Below the pieces are notes generated by a model. The model did not search any database. It worked only from the letters and a program-made list of their open reading frames with translations, and was not told the origin of the DNA. Both the position numbers and the translations under genes were made by a program. Positions 44,896 through 51,954 of a stretch of 64,000 nt of DNA are shown one piece after another; position 1 is the stretch's first letter, and each line of letters begins with the position of its first letter. This stretch comes from Streptomyces caeruleatus. GTDB taxonomy: Bacteria > Actinomycetota > Actinomycetes > Streptomycetales > Streptomycetaceae. Location of the stretch: NCBI RefSeq assembly GCF_001514235.1, contig NZ_KQ948928.1:452403-516402 (forward strand), read 5' to 3'.

Positions 44896-45759
44896 TCAGA
44901 ACGGATACCACCGCACCGTCTCGTCCCCGTCCCGCAACGACGCCACCCGCCGTTCGAACTCGGCCAACGCCTTCGGATTGCTCGGCGCGTGCTGCGCCAC
45001 CCAAGCGCAACTCGCCGTCTCCCGCGCCCCGCGCAGCACCGAGCACCCCTCCCACTCCCGGACATCCCAGCCGTACGCCTCGACGAACGACCGGTAGGCC
45101 GCCTCGGGCAACCCGTACCGGTCGCGGGAGAGTGCCATGACCACCAGGTCGTGCTCGCGCAGGTCGGCCGAGAAGGTCTCCAGATCCACCAGCACCGGCC
45201 CGTCCGGCCCGACATGCACATTGCGCGGCAGCGCGTCCCCGTGGATCGGACCCGGCGGCAGATGCGGAGACAGGGCGGCCGCGGCCGCCGCGAAACCGTC
45301 CCGGCGCTCGCGCAGATACGTCGCGTCCGCCGCGTCGACCGCGTCCCCCGCCAGTCGCAGCCAGCGCTCAACACCCCCCAGCAGCTCCCGGGGCGGCAGC
45401 GCGAAGGAGGGCGCGGGCAAGGCGTGCACGACCCGTAGCAGTTCGGCCAAATCCCGTGGCTCGGCGGGCCGTACGGAGTCGGGCAGCCGGTGCCACACGG
45501 TCACCGGGTGCCCTTCCACCAGCAGCGGCTTCGATTCGGCGGCCCGCACCGCCGGAACGCCCGCCTCCGCCAGCCACGCCGCGATGTCCAGTTCGCGCTG
45601 GGCCCGGTCCAGGAGTTCGGCGTCGCGGCCCACCTTGACGACCAGGTCACCGGCGGCGAAGACCGCGTTCTCGCCCAGGGCCAGCAGGTGCGCGTCCCGC
45701 GCCGGGCCGGACAGTACTCCCGCCGCGGTCATGACGTCCCGCGCCCGTGCCTCGTCCAT
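44896..45759 (-). CDS. Phosphotransferase-family kinase-like protein (APH type)
   Basis: A 287-residue APH-fold protein. The catalytic loop is PGPIHGDALPRNVHV and the metal motif VLVDLETFSADLREHDLVVMAL, both intact. A cysteine-containing C-terminus (SCAWVAQHAPSNPKALAEFE) matches Streptomyces homologues. It is the third APH-fold protein in the window and the one closest to a standard kinase. Divergent from the sugar ABC operon across about 160 bases, with TTGACG at 45852-45857 as a weak -35 for the operon. Confidence 0.88.
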   Translation of the reverse strand: MDEARARDVMTAAGVLSGPARDAHLLALGENAVFAAGDLVVKVGRDAELLDRAQRELDIAAWLAEAGVPAVRAAESKPLLVEGHPVTVWHRLPDSVRPAEPRDLAELLRVVHALPAPSFALPPRELLGGVERWLRLAGDAVDAADATYLRERRDGFAAAAAALSPHLPPGPIHGDALPRNVHVGPDGPVLVDLETFSADLREHDLVVMALSRDRYGLPEAAYRSFVEAYGWDVREWEGCSVLRGARETASCAWVAQHAPSNPKALAEFERRVASLRDGDETVRWYPF

Positions 45760-45918
45760 CGTCCGCCTCCGTGTCCCGCCCGGCCTGTCCGTCTCGGTAT
45801 GTATTCCGGTCAGTCTCGCATTTCCACAGGTCGGACCGCGTGCGCGCGGTCTTGACGGGGTACGGCGCCTTCACGACCATGACGAGGCCCACCCGTGCCG
45901 TGCAAAGGGGCTGATTCC

Positions 45919-46854
45919 GTGACATCGGTGACCGAGGCGGAGAGGTCGGTGAGACGCACCCCGGGCGACCGGAAGCAGCGGCGCGTCACGGACCACGGCG
46001 CCTGGTTCCTCGTCCTCCCCGCGCTGATCCCGATCCTGATCCTGAGCGTGGGACCGCTGCTCTACGGCATCCTGCTGTCCTTCACCGACGCCCAGTCCGG
46101 ACGGACCCAGCCCACCCAGTGGATCGGCGGTCTCAACTTCCGGGACCTGCTGCACGACACGCTGTTCTGGGAGTCGTTCCGGATCGGCCTGGTCTGGGCC
46201 GTCGGCGTCACCGTGCCACAGTTCCTGCTGGCGCTCGGCCTCGCCCTCCTGCTCAACCAGGACCTGCGGCTGCGCTGGCTGGCCCGCGCCCTCGCGATCG
46301 TCCCCTGGGCCATGCCCGAGGTCGTCGTCGGCGTCATGTGGCGGCTGGTCTACAACCCCGACGCGGGCATCCTCAACGAGACGCTCCGCGACCTCGGCCT
46401 CGGCGACGGCCGCGACTGGCTCAGCGGACTCGGCACCGCCCTGCCCGCCGTCATCGTCGTCGGCATCTGGGCCGGCATGCCGACCACCACGGTCGCTCTG
46501 CTCGCCGGTCTCCAGAACACCCCGCGCGAACTGCACGAGGCGGCCGCCGTGGACGGCGCCGGCGCCTGGCGCCGCTTCCGCACGGTCACCTGGCCCGCCC
46601 TGCGGCCCGTCGCCCTGTCCATCACGGCACTCAACCTCATCTGGAACTTCAACTCCTTCGCCCTGGTCTACGTCCTCACCAGCGGCGGCCCCGGCGGCCG
46701 CACCCGCCTGCCGATGCTCTTCGCCTACGAAGAGGCCTTCCGCTACGGCCAGTTCGGCTACGCGGCCGCGATGGGATGCGTGATGGTCGCGGTCATCTCG
46801 ACCCTCCTCGCCGTACTCCTCGTGGGCCGGCTCAGGGGAGGTGACCGGTCATGA
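45919..46854 (+). CDS. ABC sugar transporter permease (MalF type)
   Basis: Integral membrane subunit of 311 residues with six helices; the first begins AWFLVLPALIPILILSVGPL. The EAA loop that contacts the ATPase reads EAAAVDGAGAWRRFRTVTWP. GTG 45919 has AAAGGGG eight bases upstream. Its stop overlaps the next permease start (ATGA). This is a CUT1-type importer. No ATPase gene is in the operon, as is usual in Streptomyces, where a shared MsiK-type ATPase energises many sugar importers. Confidence 0.92.
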   Translation: MTSVTEAERSVRRTPGDRKQRRVTDHGAWFLVLPALIPILILSVGPLLYGILLSFTDAQSGRTQPTQWIGGLNFRDLLHDTLFWESFRIGLVWAVGVTVPQFLLALGLALLLNQDLRLRWLARALAIVPWAMPEVVVGVMWRLVYNPDAGILNETLRDLGLGDGRDWLSGLGTALPAVIVVGIWAGMPTTTVALLAGLQNTPRELHEAAAVDGAGAWRRFRTVTWPALRPVALSITALNLIWNFNSFALVYVLTSGGPGGRTRLPMLFAYEEAFRYGQFGYAAAMGCVMVAVISTLLAVLLVGRLRGGDRS

Positions 46855-47684
46855 GGACCAGCACCGCGGGCCGCGTCGGCCAGTACGCCGCCCTTCTCGC
46901 CTACCTCCTCTTCCTCGCCTTCCCCTTCCTCTGGCTGATCTCCACCGCCTTCAAGCCCCCGCGCGAGCTCGGCAGCCTGCACCCCACCTGGATCCCGAAG
47001 GACCCCACCCTCGCCAACTTCCGCCAGGCCTTCGACGAACAGCCCCTGCTGCACGCCGCCCTCAACTCCCTGGTCGCCGCACTCGGCGCCGCCCTGATCG
47101 CCGTACTCCTCGCGACCCCGCTGGCCTACGTCATGGCCCGCCACCGCACCCGGCTCGCGCGCGCGGCGACCGGCTGGGTGGTCGTCAGCCAGGCGTTCCC
47201 GCTCGTCCTGGTGATCATCCCGCTGTTCCTGGTCCTGAAGAACCTGCGGCTGATCAACTCGGTGCCGGGGCTGGTCATGGTGTACGTCGTGTGGGCGCTG
47301 CCGTTCGCGCTGTGGATGCTCGTCGGGTACGTCCGCGCGGTGCCGCCCGAGCTGGAGGAGGCGGCGGCGGTCGACGGGGCCGGGCGGCTGCGGACGCTGG
47401 TGTCGGTGACGGCGCCGCTGCTCGCGCCGGGGATCGTGGCGACGGCGCTGTTCGCGTTCGTCACGGCCTGGAACGAGTTCTTCTTCGCGCTCGTTCTGCT
47501 GAAGACCCCCGAGAAACAGACCCTGCCGGTCGTCCTCACCCACTTCATCGGCGCGGAGGGAGTCGCGGACCTCGGCCCGCTGGCCGCCGCCGCGTTCCTC
47601 GCGACGCTGCCCTCGCTGGTGGTCTTCGCGGTCATCCAGCGGCGGATCACGGGCGGCATGCTCGCCGGGGCGGTGAAGAGCTGA
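46851..47684 (+). CDS. ABC sugar transporter permease (MalG type)
   Basis: Second membrane subunit, 277 residues, six helices, starting YAALLAYLLFLAFPFLWLIS. The EAA loop is EEAAAVDGAGRLRTLVSVTA. It overlaps the previous gene by 4 bases and the following lipoprotein gene by one base (TGATG), indicating tight translational coupling of the three genes. Confidence 0.92.
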   Translation: MRTSTAGRVGQYAALLAYLLFLAFPFLWLISTAFKPPRELGSLHPTWIPKDPTLANFRQAFDEQPLLHAALNSLVAALGAALIAVLLATPLAYVMARHRTRLARAATGWVVVSQAFPLVLVIIPLFLVLKNLRLINSVPGLVMVYVVWALPFALWMLVGYVRAVPPELEEAAAVDGAGRLRTLVSVTAPLLAPGIVATALFAFVTAWNEFFFALVLLKTPEKQTLPVVLTHFIGAEGVADLGPLAAAAFLATLPSLVVFAVIQRRITGGMLAGAVKS

Positions 47685-48967
47685 TGCGTACGAGAGTGCT
47701 GTCGACCCTGGTCGCCGTCCTCGCCCTGCTGCTCGCCGGATGCAGCGGCGACGACGGCCGTTCCGGCGGGCGCGTCACCCTGCGCTTCCAGTCACTGGCC
47801 TGGCAGGAGGAGTCCGTCGAGGCCAACAAGGAGCTGGTGGAGGAGTGGAACGCGACCCATCCCGACGTCAAGGTCGAGTACGTACAGGGCAGTTGGGACA
47901 GTGTCCACGACCAGCTGCTCACCTCCTTCGAGGGCGATGAGGCTCCGGACATCATCCACGACGCCTCGGACGACCTCGCGGACTTCGCGTACGGCGGCTA
48001 CCTCGCCGACCTGACCGACCTGCTGCCGCGCCGGCTCAAGTCCGACATCCCGCAGCACAGTTGGGACACGGCGACCTTCGACGGCCGGATCTACGGCGTG
48101 CCGTTCCTCCAGGAGCCGCGGGTGCTCATCGCCAACGCGAAGTGGCTGAAGGAGGCGGGCGTACGCATCCCGACCCCCGAACGGCCGTGGAGCTGGCCGG
48201 AGTTCCGGAAGATCACCGAAGGGCTGAGCGGGGCCGGGAAGTACGGCGTCGCCTGGCCGCTCAAGGAACCCGTCTCCGCCTCCCTCAACCTGTCCCTGTC
48301 GGCGGGCGGGCAGCTCTTCCACCGCGGCGCCGACGGCAAGGTCACCGTCCGCTTCGAGGCGGCCGACGAGGTGATGCCGCGCACCGTGCACGACCAGGTC
48401 AACGCCGACCGCAGCGCCTCGCCCACCACCCTGGGCAGCGGAGGCTCGGACACCCTGCCCGGCTTCTTCGGCGGCCGCTACGCGATGGTCCCGCTCGGCT
48501 TCTCCTACCGCCAGCAGATCGTGCAGCAGGCACCGAAGGGCTTCGACTGGCAGGTGCTGCCCGCCCCGGCGGGCGCCGACGGCCTCACCCAGGGCGTCAG
48601 CCCGCAGACCCTGTCCATCGCCGAGGACAGCCCGCACCAGCGGGAGGCCGCCGAGTTCATCGACTTCCTGCTGCGGCCCGAGAACACGGTCCGGCTGGCG
48701 CTCGGCGACTGGATGCTGCCCACCGGAACCCAGGCCCTGCAGGACCCCGCCCTGCACACCACCGAGAACGACTGGGCCACCGGCACCGCCCTCGCCGCAC
48801 ACCTGCGCTCGGCGCCCGCCCAGTCGGTACGCGGCTACCCGGAATGGAAGGACAAGGTCGCCACGCCCGCGTTCCAGGAGTACTACAGCGGAGCCATCGG
48901 GCTGCGCGAGCTGCGTGAGCGTCTGGAGGACGACGGGAACCTGGTGCTCGCCCGCTACCAGCGCTGA
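47684..48967 (+). CDS. ABC sugar transporter solute-binding lipoprotein
   Basis: Extracellular substrate-binding lipoprotein of 427 residues. The lipobox LLAGC places the lipidated Cys at residue 20. The body has the CUT1 pattern: ANKELVEEWNATHPDVKVEY, DQLLTSFEGDEAPDIIHDAS and GRYAMVPLGFSYRQQ. The binding protein comes last in the operon, after both permeases, which is less common. The specific oligosaccharide is unknown. Confidence 0.92.
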   Translation: MRTRVLSTLVAVLALLLAGCSGDDGRSGGRVTLRFQSLAWQEESVEANKELVEEWNATHPDVKVEYVQGSWDSVHDQLLTSFEGDEAPDIIHDASDDLADFAYGGYLADLTDLLPRRLKSDIPQHSWDTATFDGRIYGVPFLQEPRVLIANAKWLKEAGVRIPTPERPWSWPEFRKITEGLSGAGKYGVAWPLKEPVSASLNLSLSAGGQLFHRGADGKVTVRFEAADEVMPRTVHDQVNADRSASPTTLGSGGSDTLPGFFGGRYAMVPLGFSYRQQIVQQAPKGFDWQVLPAPAGADGLTQGVSPQTLSIAEDSPHQREAAEFIDFLLRPENTVRLALGDWMLPTGTQALQDPALHTTENDWATGTALAAHLRSAPAQSVRGYPEWKDKVATPAFQEYYSGAIGLRELRERLEDDGNLVLARYQR

Positions 48968-49239
48968 CGCGAGCGCCCGGGTAATTCGGTTGTCCGGGTC
49001 ACCCGGCCACGCCCAACGTGCCGTCCGTGGCAGCGAACAACGCGATCTCCATCTCCGGTCACGGCCGGGGCTACGCGCACTCCGTACGGATGCGCCGCGG
49101 CCCCGGAGCCCTGACCGGCCCGGGGAACCACGCCCGCTGATCCCACGCGGAGCCTCTGCTCCCCTCCTTTTCTCCTGTCTTCCGGTCAGGGCCTTCGTCT
49201 GCCCTTTTCCCTCTCCACGGAAGCCAAGGACCGCAGTCC
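48968..49239. other. Spacer after the ABC operon, no gene seen
   Basis: No supported gene. A CCGGGT/ACCCGG repeat near 49000 may help terminate the ABC operon. The stretch precedes the truncated methylase and shows no trace of its missing N-terminal domain that I could recognise. Confidence 0.4.
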
Positions 49240-49620
49240 ATGGCCCGCCCCACCCGCGTATCCCGCGCGCTCTCGCACACCCGGCTGACCGTCCTGACCT
49301 GGCCGCGCTACGAGTGGCGGCTGCTCGGCCGCGTCGGGCGGCACGGCTTCCGGCCCGTGCCCCGCGTGGACGCGGGGATCGTACGGATCGAGCGGCGCCG
49401 CACTCCGCTGCTCGACACCGCCGCGCAGGCGAGCTGGCGGCCGCTGGTGGAGCTGGGGTTCTCGGGGGTGGGCGGATCCCTGCACGCGTCGTTGCGCCGG
49501 GTCCATCCGAGGCGGCGGGTCGACGCGGCGTTCCGTCGGGCGGGCCTCGACGTGAGGGTTGTGGTCGGTGAGGTGCCGCCGGGGGCGTGGCTGGTACTGC
49601 ACGAGGTGCTGGCGCCGTGA
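49240..49620 (+). pseudogene. Truncated Erm/Lrm-type 23S rRNA adenine-N6 methyltransferase
   Basis: A 126-codon frame matching only the C-terminal part of actinobacterial Erm methylases (which give MLS resistance): LTVLTWPRYEWRLLGRV, FRPVPRVDAGIVRIERRRTP, LVELGFSGVGGSLHASLRR and VHPRRRVDAAFRRAGLD. The first about 150 residues, including the SAM-binding and catalytic NPPY-type motifs, are missing and unrelated sequence precedes it. It cannot methylate RNA. An AAGGA box before ATG 49240 might still allow translation of a fragment. In S. lividans an lrm methylase lies next to the mgt glycosyltransferase, as here. Confidence 0.78.
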
Positions 49621-49631
49621 CACGCGCGGTG

Positions 49632-49708
49632 CCGGCGCGGCGACACACGGGCTACCGGCGCAGCGATACACGGGCCACCGGCACAGCGACACACGGGCCA
49701 CCGGCACC
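49632..49708. repeat. 23-bp tandem repeats before the glycosyltransferase gene
   Basis: Three full copies start at 49632, 49655 and 49678 (form CCGGCRCAGCGAYACACGGG plus CCA/CTA), then a partial copy at 49701. They fill the space between the methylase remnant and the glycosyltransferase promoter. Confidence 0.8.
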
Positions 49709-49719
49709 GCGAAACCAAC

Positions 49720-49747
49720 TTGCACGAGACGTATCGTCTCGTTTAAC
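49720..49747 (+). promoter_or_regulatory. Promoter with TetR-like palindrome for the macrolide glycosyltransferase
   Basis: ACGAGACG-TAT-CGTCTCGT (49724-49742) is a perfect 8-base inverted repeat typical of TetR-family operators. It fills the spacer between TTGCAC (49720-49725) and TTTAAC (49742-49747), a plausible -35/-10 pair. The -10 is only 9 bases from the ATG and no ribosome site exists, so a leaderless mRNA is likely. Confidence 0.65.
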
Positions 49748-49756
49748 CTCGCTTCC

Positions 49757-50977
49757 ATGACCACCCCCGCTCACATCGCCATGTTCTCCATCGCCGCCCA
49801 CGGCCACGTGAACCCCAGTCTCGAAGTGATCCGCGAGCTCGTGGCGCGTGGGCACCGCGTCACGTACGCGATTCCGCCGGCCTTCGCCGAGAAGGTCGCC
49901 GAGACCGGTGCCGAGCCGAAGCTCTGGACCTCCACGCTGCCCGGCCCCGACGCGGACCCGGAGGCCTGGGGGAGCACCCTGCTGGACAACGTCGAGCCGT
50001 TCCTGGCCGACGCGATCCAGGCCCTGCCGCAGCTGGCCGAGGCGTACGAGGGAGACGAGCCGGACCTCGTCCTGCACGACATCGCCTCCTACCCGGCCCG
50101 CGTCCTCGCCCACCGCTGGGGCGTCCCCGCGATCTCGCTCTCCCCGTGCATGGTCGCCTGGGAGGGGTACGAACAGGAGGTCGCCGAGCCGATGTGGGAG
50201 GAGCCGAAGAAGACGGAGCGCGGCCGGGCCTACTACCAGCGCTTCCAGGCGTGGCTGGAGGAGAACGGCGTCACCCAGCACCCCGACCCGTTCACCGGAC
50301 GCCCCGACCGCTCCCTCGTCCTGATCCCGAAGGCGCTCCAGTGGAACGCCGACCGGGTGGACGAGTCCGTGTACTCGTTCGTGGGCGCCTGCCAGGCCGA
50401 CCGCACGGCCGACGGCGACTGGACGCGTCCGGCGGACGCCGAGAAGGTCGTGCTGGTCTCCCTCGGGTCGGCGTTCACCAAGCAGCCCGCCTTCTACCGG
50501 GAGTGCGTGCGTGCCTTCGGCGACCTGCCCGGCTGGCATCTGGTGCTCCAGGTCGGCCGACACGTCGACCCCGCCGAGCTGGGCGACGTACCGGCCAACG
50601 TCGAAGTGCGCTCCTGGGTCCCGCAGTTGGCGATCCTCAAGCAGGCCGACCTGTTCGTCACCCACGCCGGGGCGGGCGGCAGCCAGGAGGGCCTGGCCAC
50701 GGCCACCCCGATGATCGCGGTTCCGCAGGCCGCGGACCAGTTCGGCAACGCCGACGTGCTCCAGGCACTCGGCGTCGCCCGCCACCTCCCGACGGACGAG
50801 GCCACCGCCGAGCTCCTGCGCGAGACGGCCCTCGCGCTCGTCGACGACCCCGAGGTCGCCCGGCGTCTGAAGGACATCCAGGCGGAGATGGCCGGGGAAG
50901 GCGGGACGCGCCGGGCCGCCGATCTCATCGAGGCCGAGCTGACGGCTCACCCCGTGGCGCGGGACGAAGCGGGGTGA
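49757..50977 (+). CDS. mgt: Macrolide-type UDP-glycosyltransferase (Mgt/OleD family)
   Basis: GT1 glycosyltransferase of 406 residues that inactivates macrolides by glucosylating them; close in pattern to S. lividans Mgt and OleD. N-terminal acceptor domain: MFSIAAHGHVNPSLEVIREL with the catalytic His. C-terminal donor domain: VLVSLGSAFTKQPAFYREC and WVPQLAILKQADLFVTHAGA, with GGSQEGLATATPMIAVPQAA and DQFGNAD. ATG 49757 has no ribosome site; a palindrome-covered promoter lies immediately upstream. The neighbouring rRNA methylase is broken, so this may be the only surviving half of a resistance pair. Acceptor range cannot be read from sequence. Confidence 0.92.
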   Translation: MTTPAHIAMFSIAAHGHVNPSLEVIRELVARGHRVTYAIPPAFAEKVAETGAEPKLWTSTLPGPDADPEAWGSTLLDNVEPFLADAIQALPQLAEAYEGDEPDLVLHDIASYPARVLAHRWGVPAISLSPCMVAWEGYEQEVAEPMWEEPKKTERGRAYYQRFQAWLEENGVTQHPDPFTGRPDRSLVLIPKALQWNADRVDESVYSFVGACQADRTADGDWTRPADAEKVVLVSLGSAFTKQPAFYRECVRAFGDLPGWHLVLQVGRHVDPAELGDVPANVEVRSWVPQLAILKQADLFVTHAGAGGSQEGLATATPMIAVPQAADQFGNADVLQALGVARHLPTDEATAELLRETALALVDDPEVARRLKDIQAEMAGEGGTRRAADLIEAELTAHPVARDEAG

Positions 50978-51213
50978 GTGGTGCCGATGGCCGCCTCGAT
51001 GGCGTGGATCGCGCGAGCCGGGTCCGGCAGGTAGAGGTCCCACAGCTCCACGGAGCCGCCCGTGCCGACGGCCACGCTCCGACCGTCCGGGCTGAACGCC
51101 ACCGCCACGGGTGACCGGCCCGGCAGGCTGATCCTGGCCCGACCGGTGGCGAGGTCCCAGAGGCGGACCCCTCCGGCACCGGCCGTGGCCAAGGTCCGCC
51201 CATCGGGACTGAA
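50947..51213 (-). pseudogene. C-terminal fragment of a WD40-repeat protein
   Basis: On the minus strand the frame reads FSPDGRTLATAGAGGVRLWD, LATGRARISLPGRSPVAVAF and SPDGRSVAVGTGGSVELWDL, then YLPDPARAIHAIEAAIG, the usual end of Streptomyces WD40 effector/STAND proteins. Only about two blades remain; upstream the frame meets unrelated sequence of the acyltransferase remnant at 51212. It is a broken gene end. Confidence 0.72.
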
Positions 51214-51889
51214 CTACTCGTCGTACACCTTCATGGCGGACTTCCGGCGGGAGCTGATGCCGCAGTTCAGCACCAGCCGGTACGGCATCATGGTGTTCTT
51301 CCTGGTGAGCGGCTACATCGTGCCCGCCTCCGCCTCCGCCTCCGCCTGCACCGGCGGTCCGCGGCGACCGCCCTCCTCCTGGCCGTGCTCGCCGCCGTGA
51401 GCGTGGCGGCTGGGGTCGTGCTGCCGCCCTCTGCCCTGTCCGGGCTGGTCGGCACCGGCCCGCTGATCGTGTTCGCCTCGATCGCCATGGCGGTCGCCCT
51501 GTGCTGTGCGAGCGCCACGTCACCCGTACTGCGGGTGTCCGGGGGCGTGTTGGGCGGGGTGTCGGCGTTCGTCCTGGTCGTGTTCAACGGCACGGTCCCG
51601 CTGTGGGAAGGCCTGGTGATCCTCGCGGTGATGTTCCTCGGCACCGCCGTCCACCGGGCCACCTCGGATGCTGAGCGGACTGGGCACGATCAGCTACTCG
51701 GTCTATCTGACCCATCCGGTGCTGCTGGCCGTGGTCGACAGCACGGTCGGCCGCCGCCAGGACGATCTCCTGCCCGAAGTGGCGTTTTTCGTCGTGCCGT
51801 TGCCGCTGTGCGTGCTGACCCATCGCTACGTCGAAGTACCGGGCCAGACCTGGGGCCGCAGGCTGGCAGGCCGCGTACGGCCGCCGTGA
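51212..51889 (+). pseudogene. Degenerate acyltransferase-3 (membrane O-acyltransferase) gene
   Basis: Three fragments in changing frames: NYSSYTFMADFRRELMPQFS then STSRYGIMVFFLVSGYIVPA (frame of 51212); AVLAAVSVAAGVVLPPSALS and following helices to VILAVMFLGTAVHRATSDAE (frame of 51385); and LGTISYSVYLTHPVLLAVVD to HRYVEVPGQTWGRRLAG (frame of 51668). These are ordered pieces of one acyltransferase-3 protein, with the N-terminus missing, internal sequence lost and two frameshifts. It fuses abruptly to the WD40 remnant at its left end. Confidence 0.75.
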
Positions 51890-51897
51890 CATGCGCG

Positions 51898-51937
51898 GCG
51901 GGGCCCGCCGACTCCGGGGGGAGTCGACGGGCCCCGC
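51898..51937. terminator. Very strong hairpin downstream of the MMPL gene
   Basis: GCGGGGCCCG...CGACTC (51898-51914) pairs with GAGTCGACGGGCCCCGC (51921-51937) with one bulge. It lies between the acyltransferase remnant and the end of the MMPL gene and can terminate both. Confidence 0.8.
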
Positions 51938-51954
51938 TTGTCGGGCGGACGGGC

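Noticed and set aside
49621..51889. Mobile element as the cause of decay
   Set aside because: No transposase, terminal inverted repeats or target duplications were visible; plain deletion or recombination is simpler.
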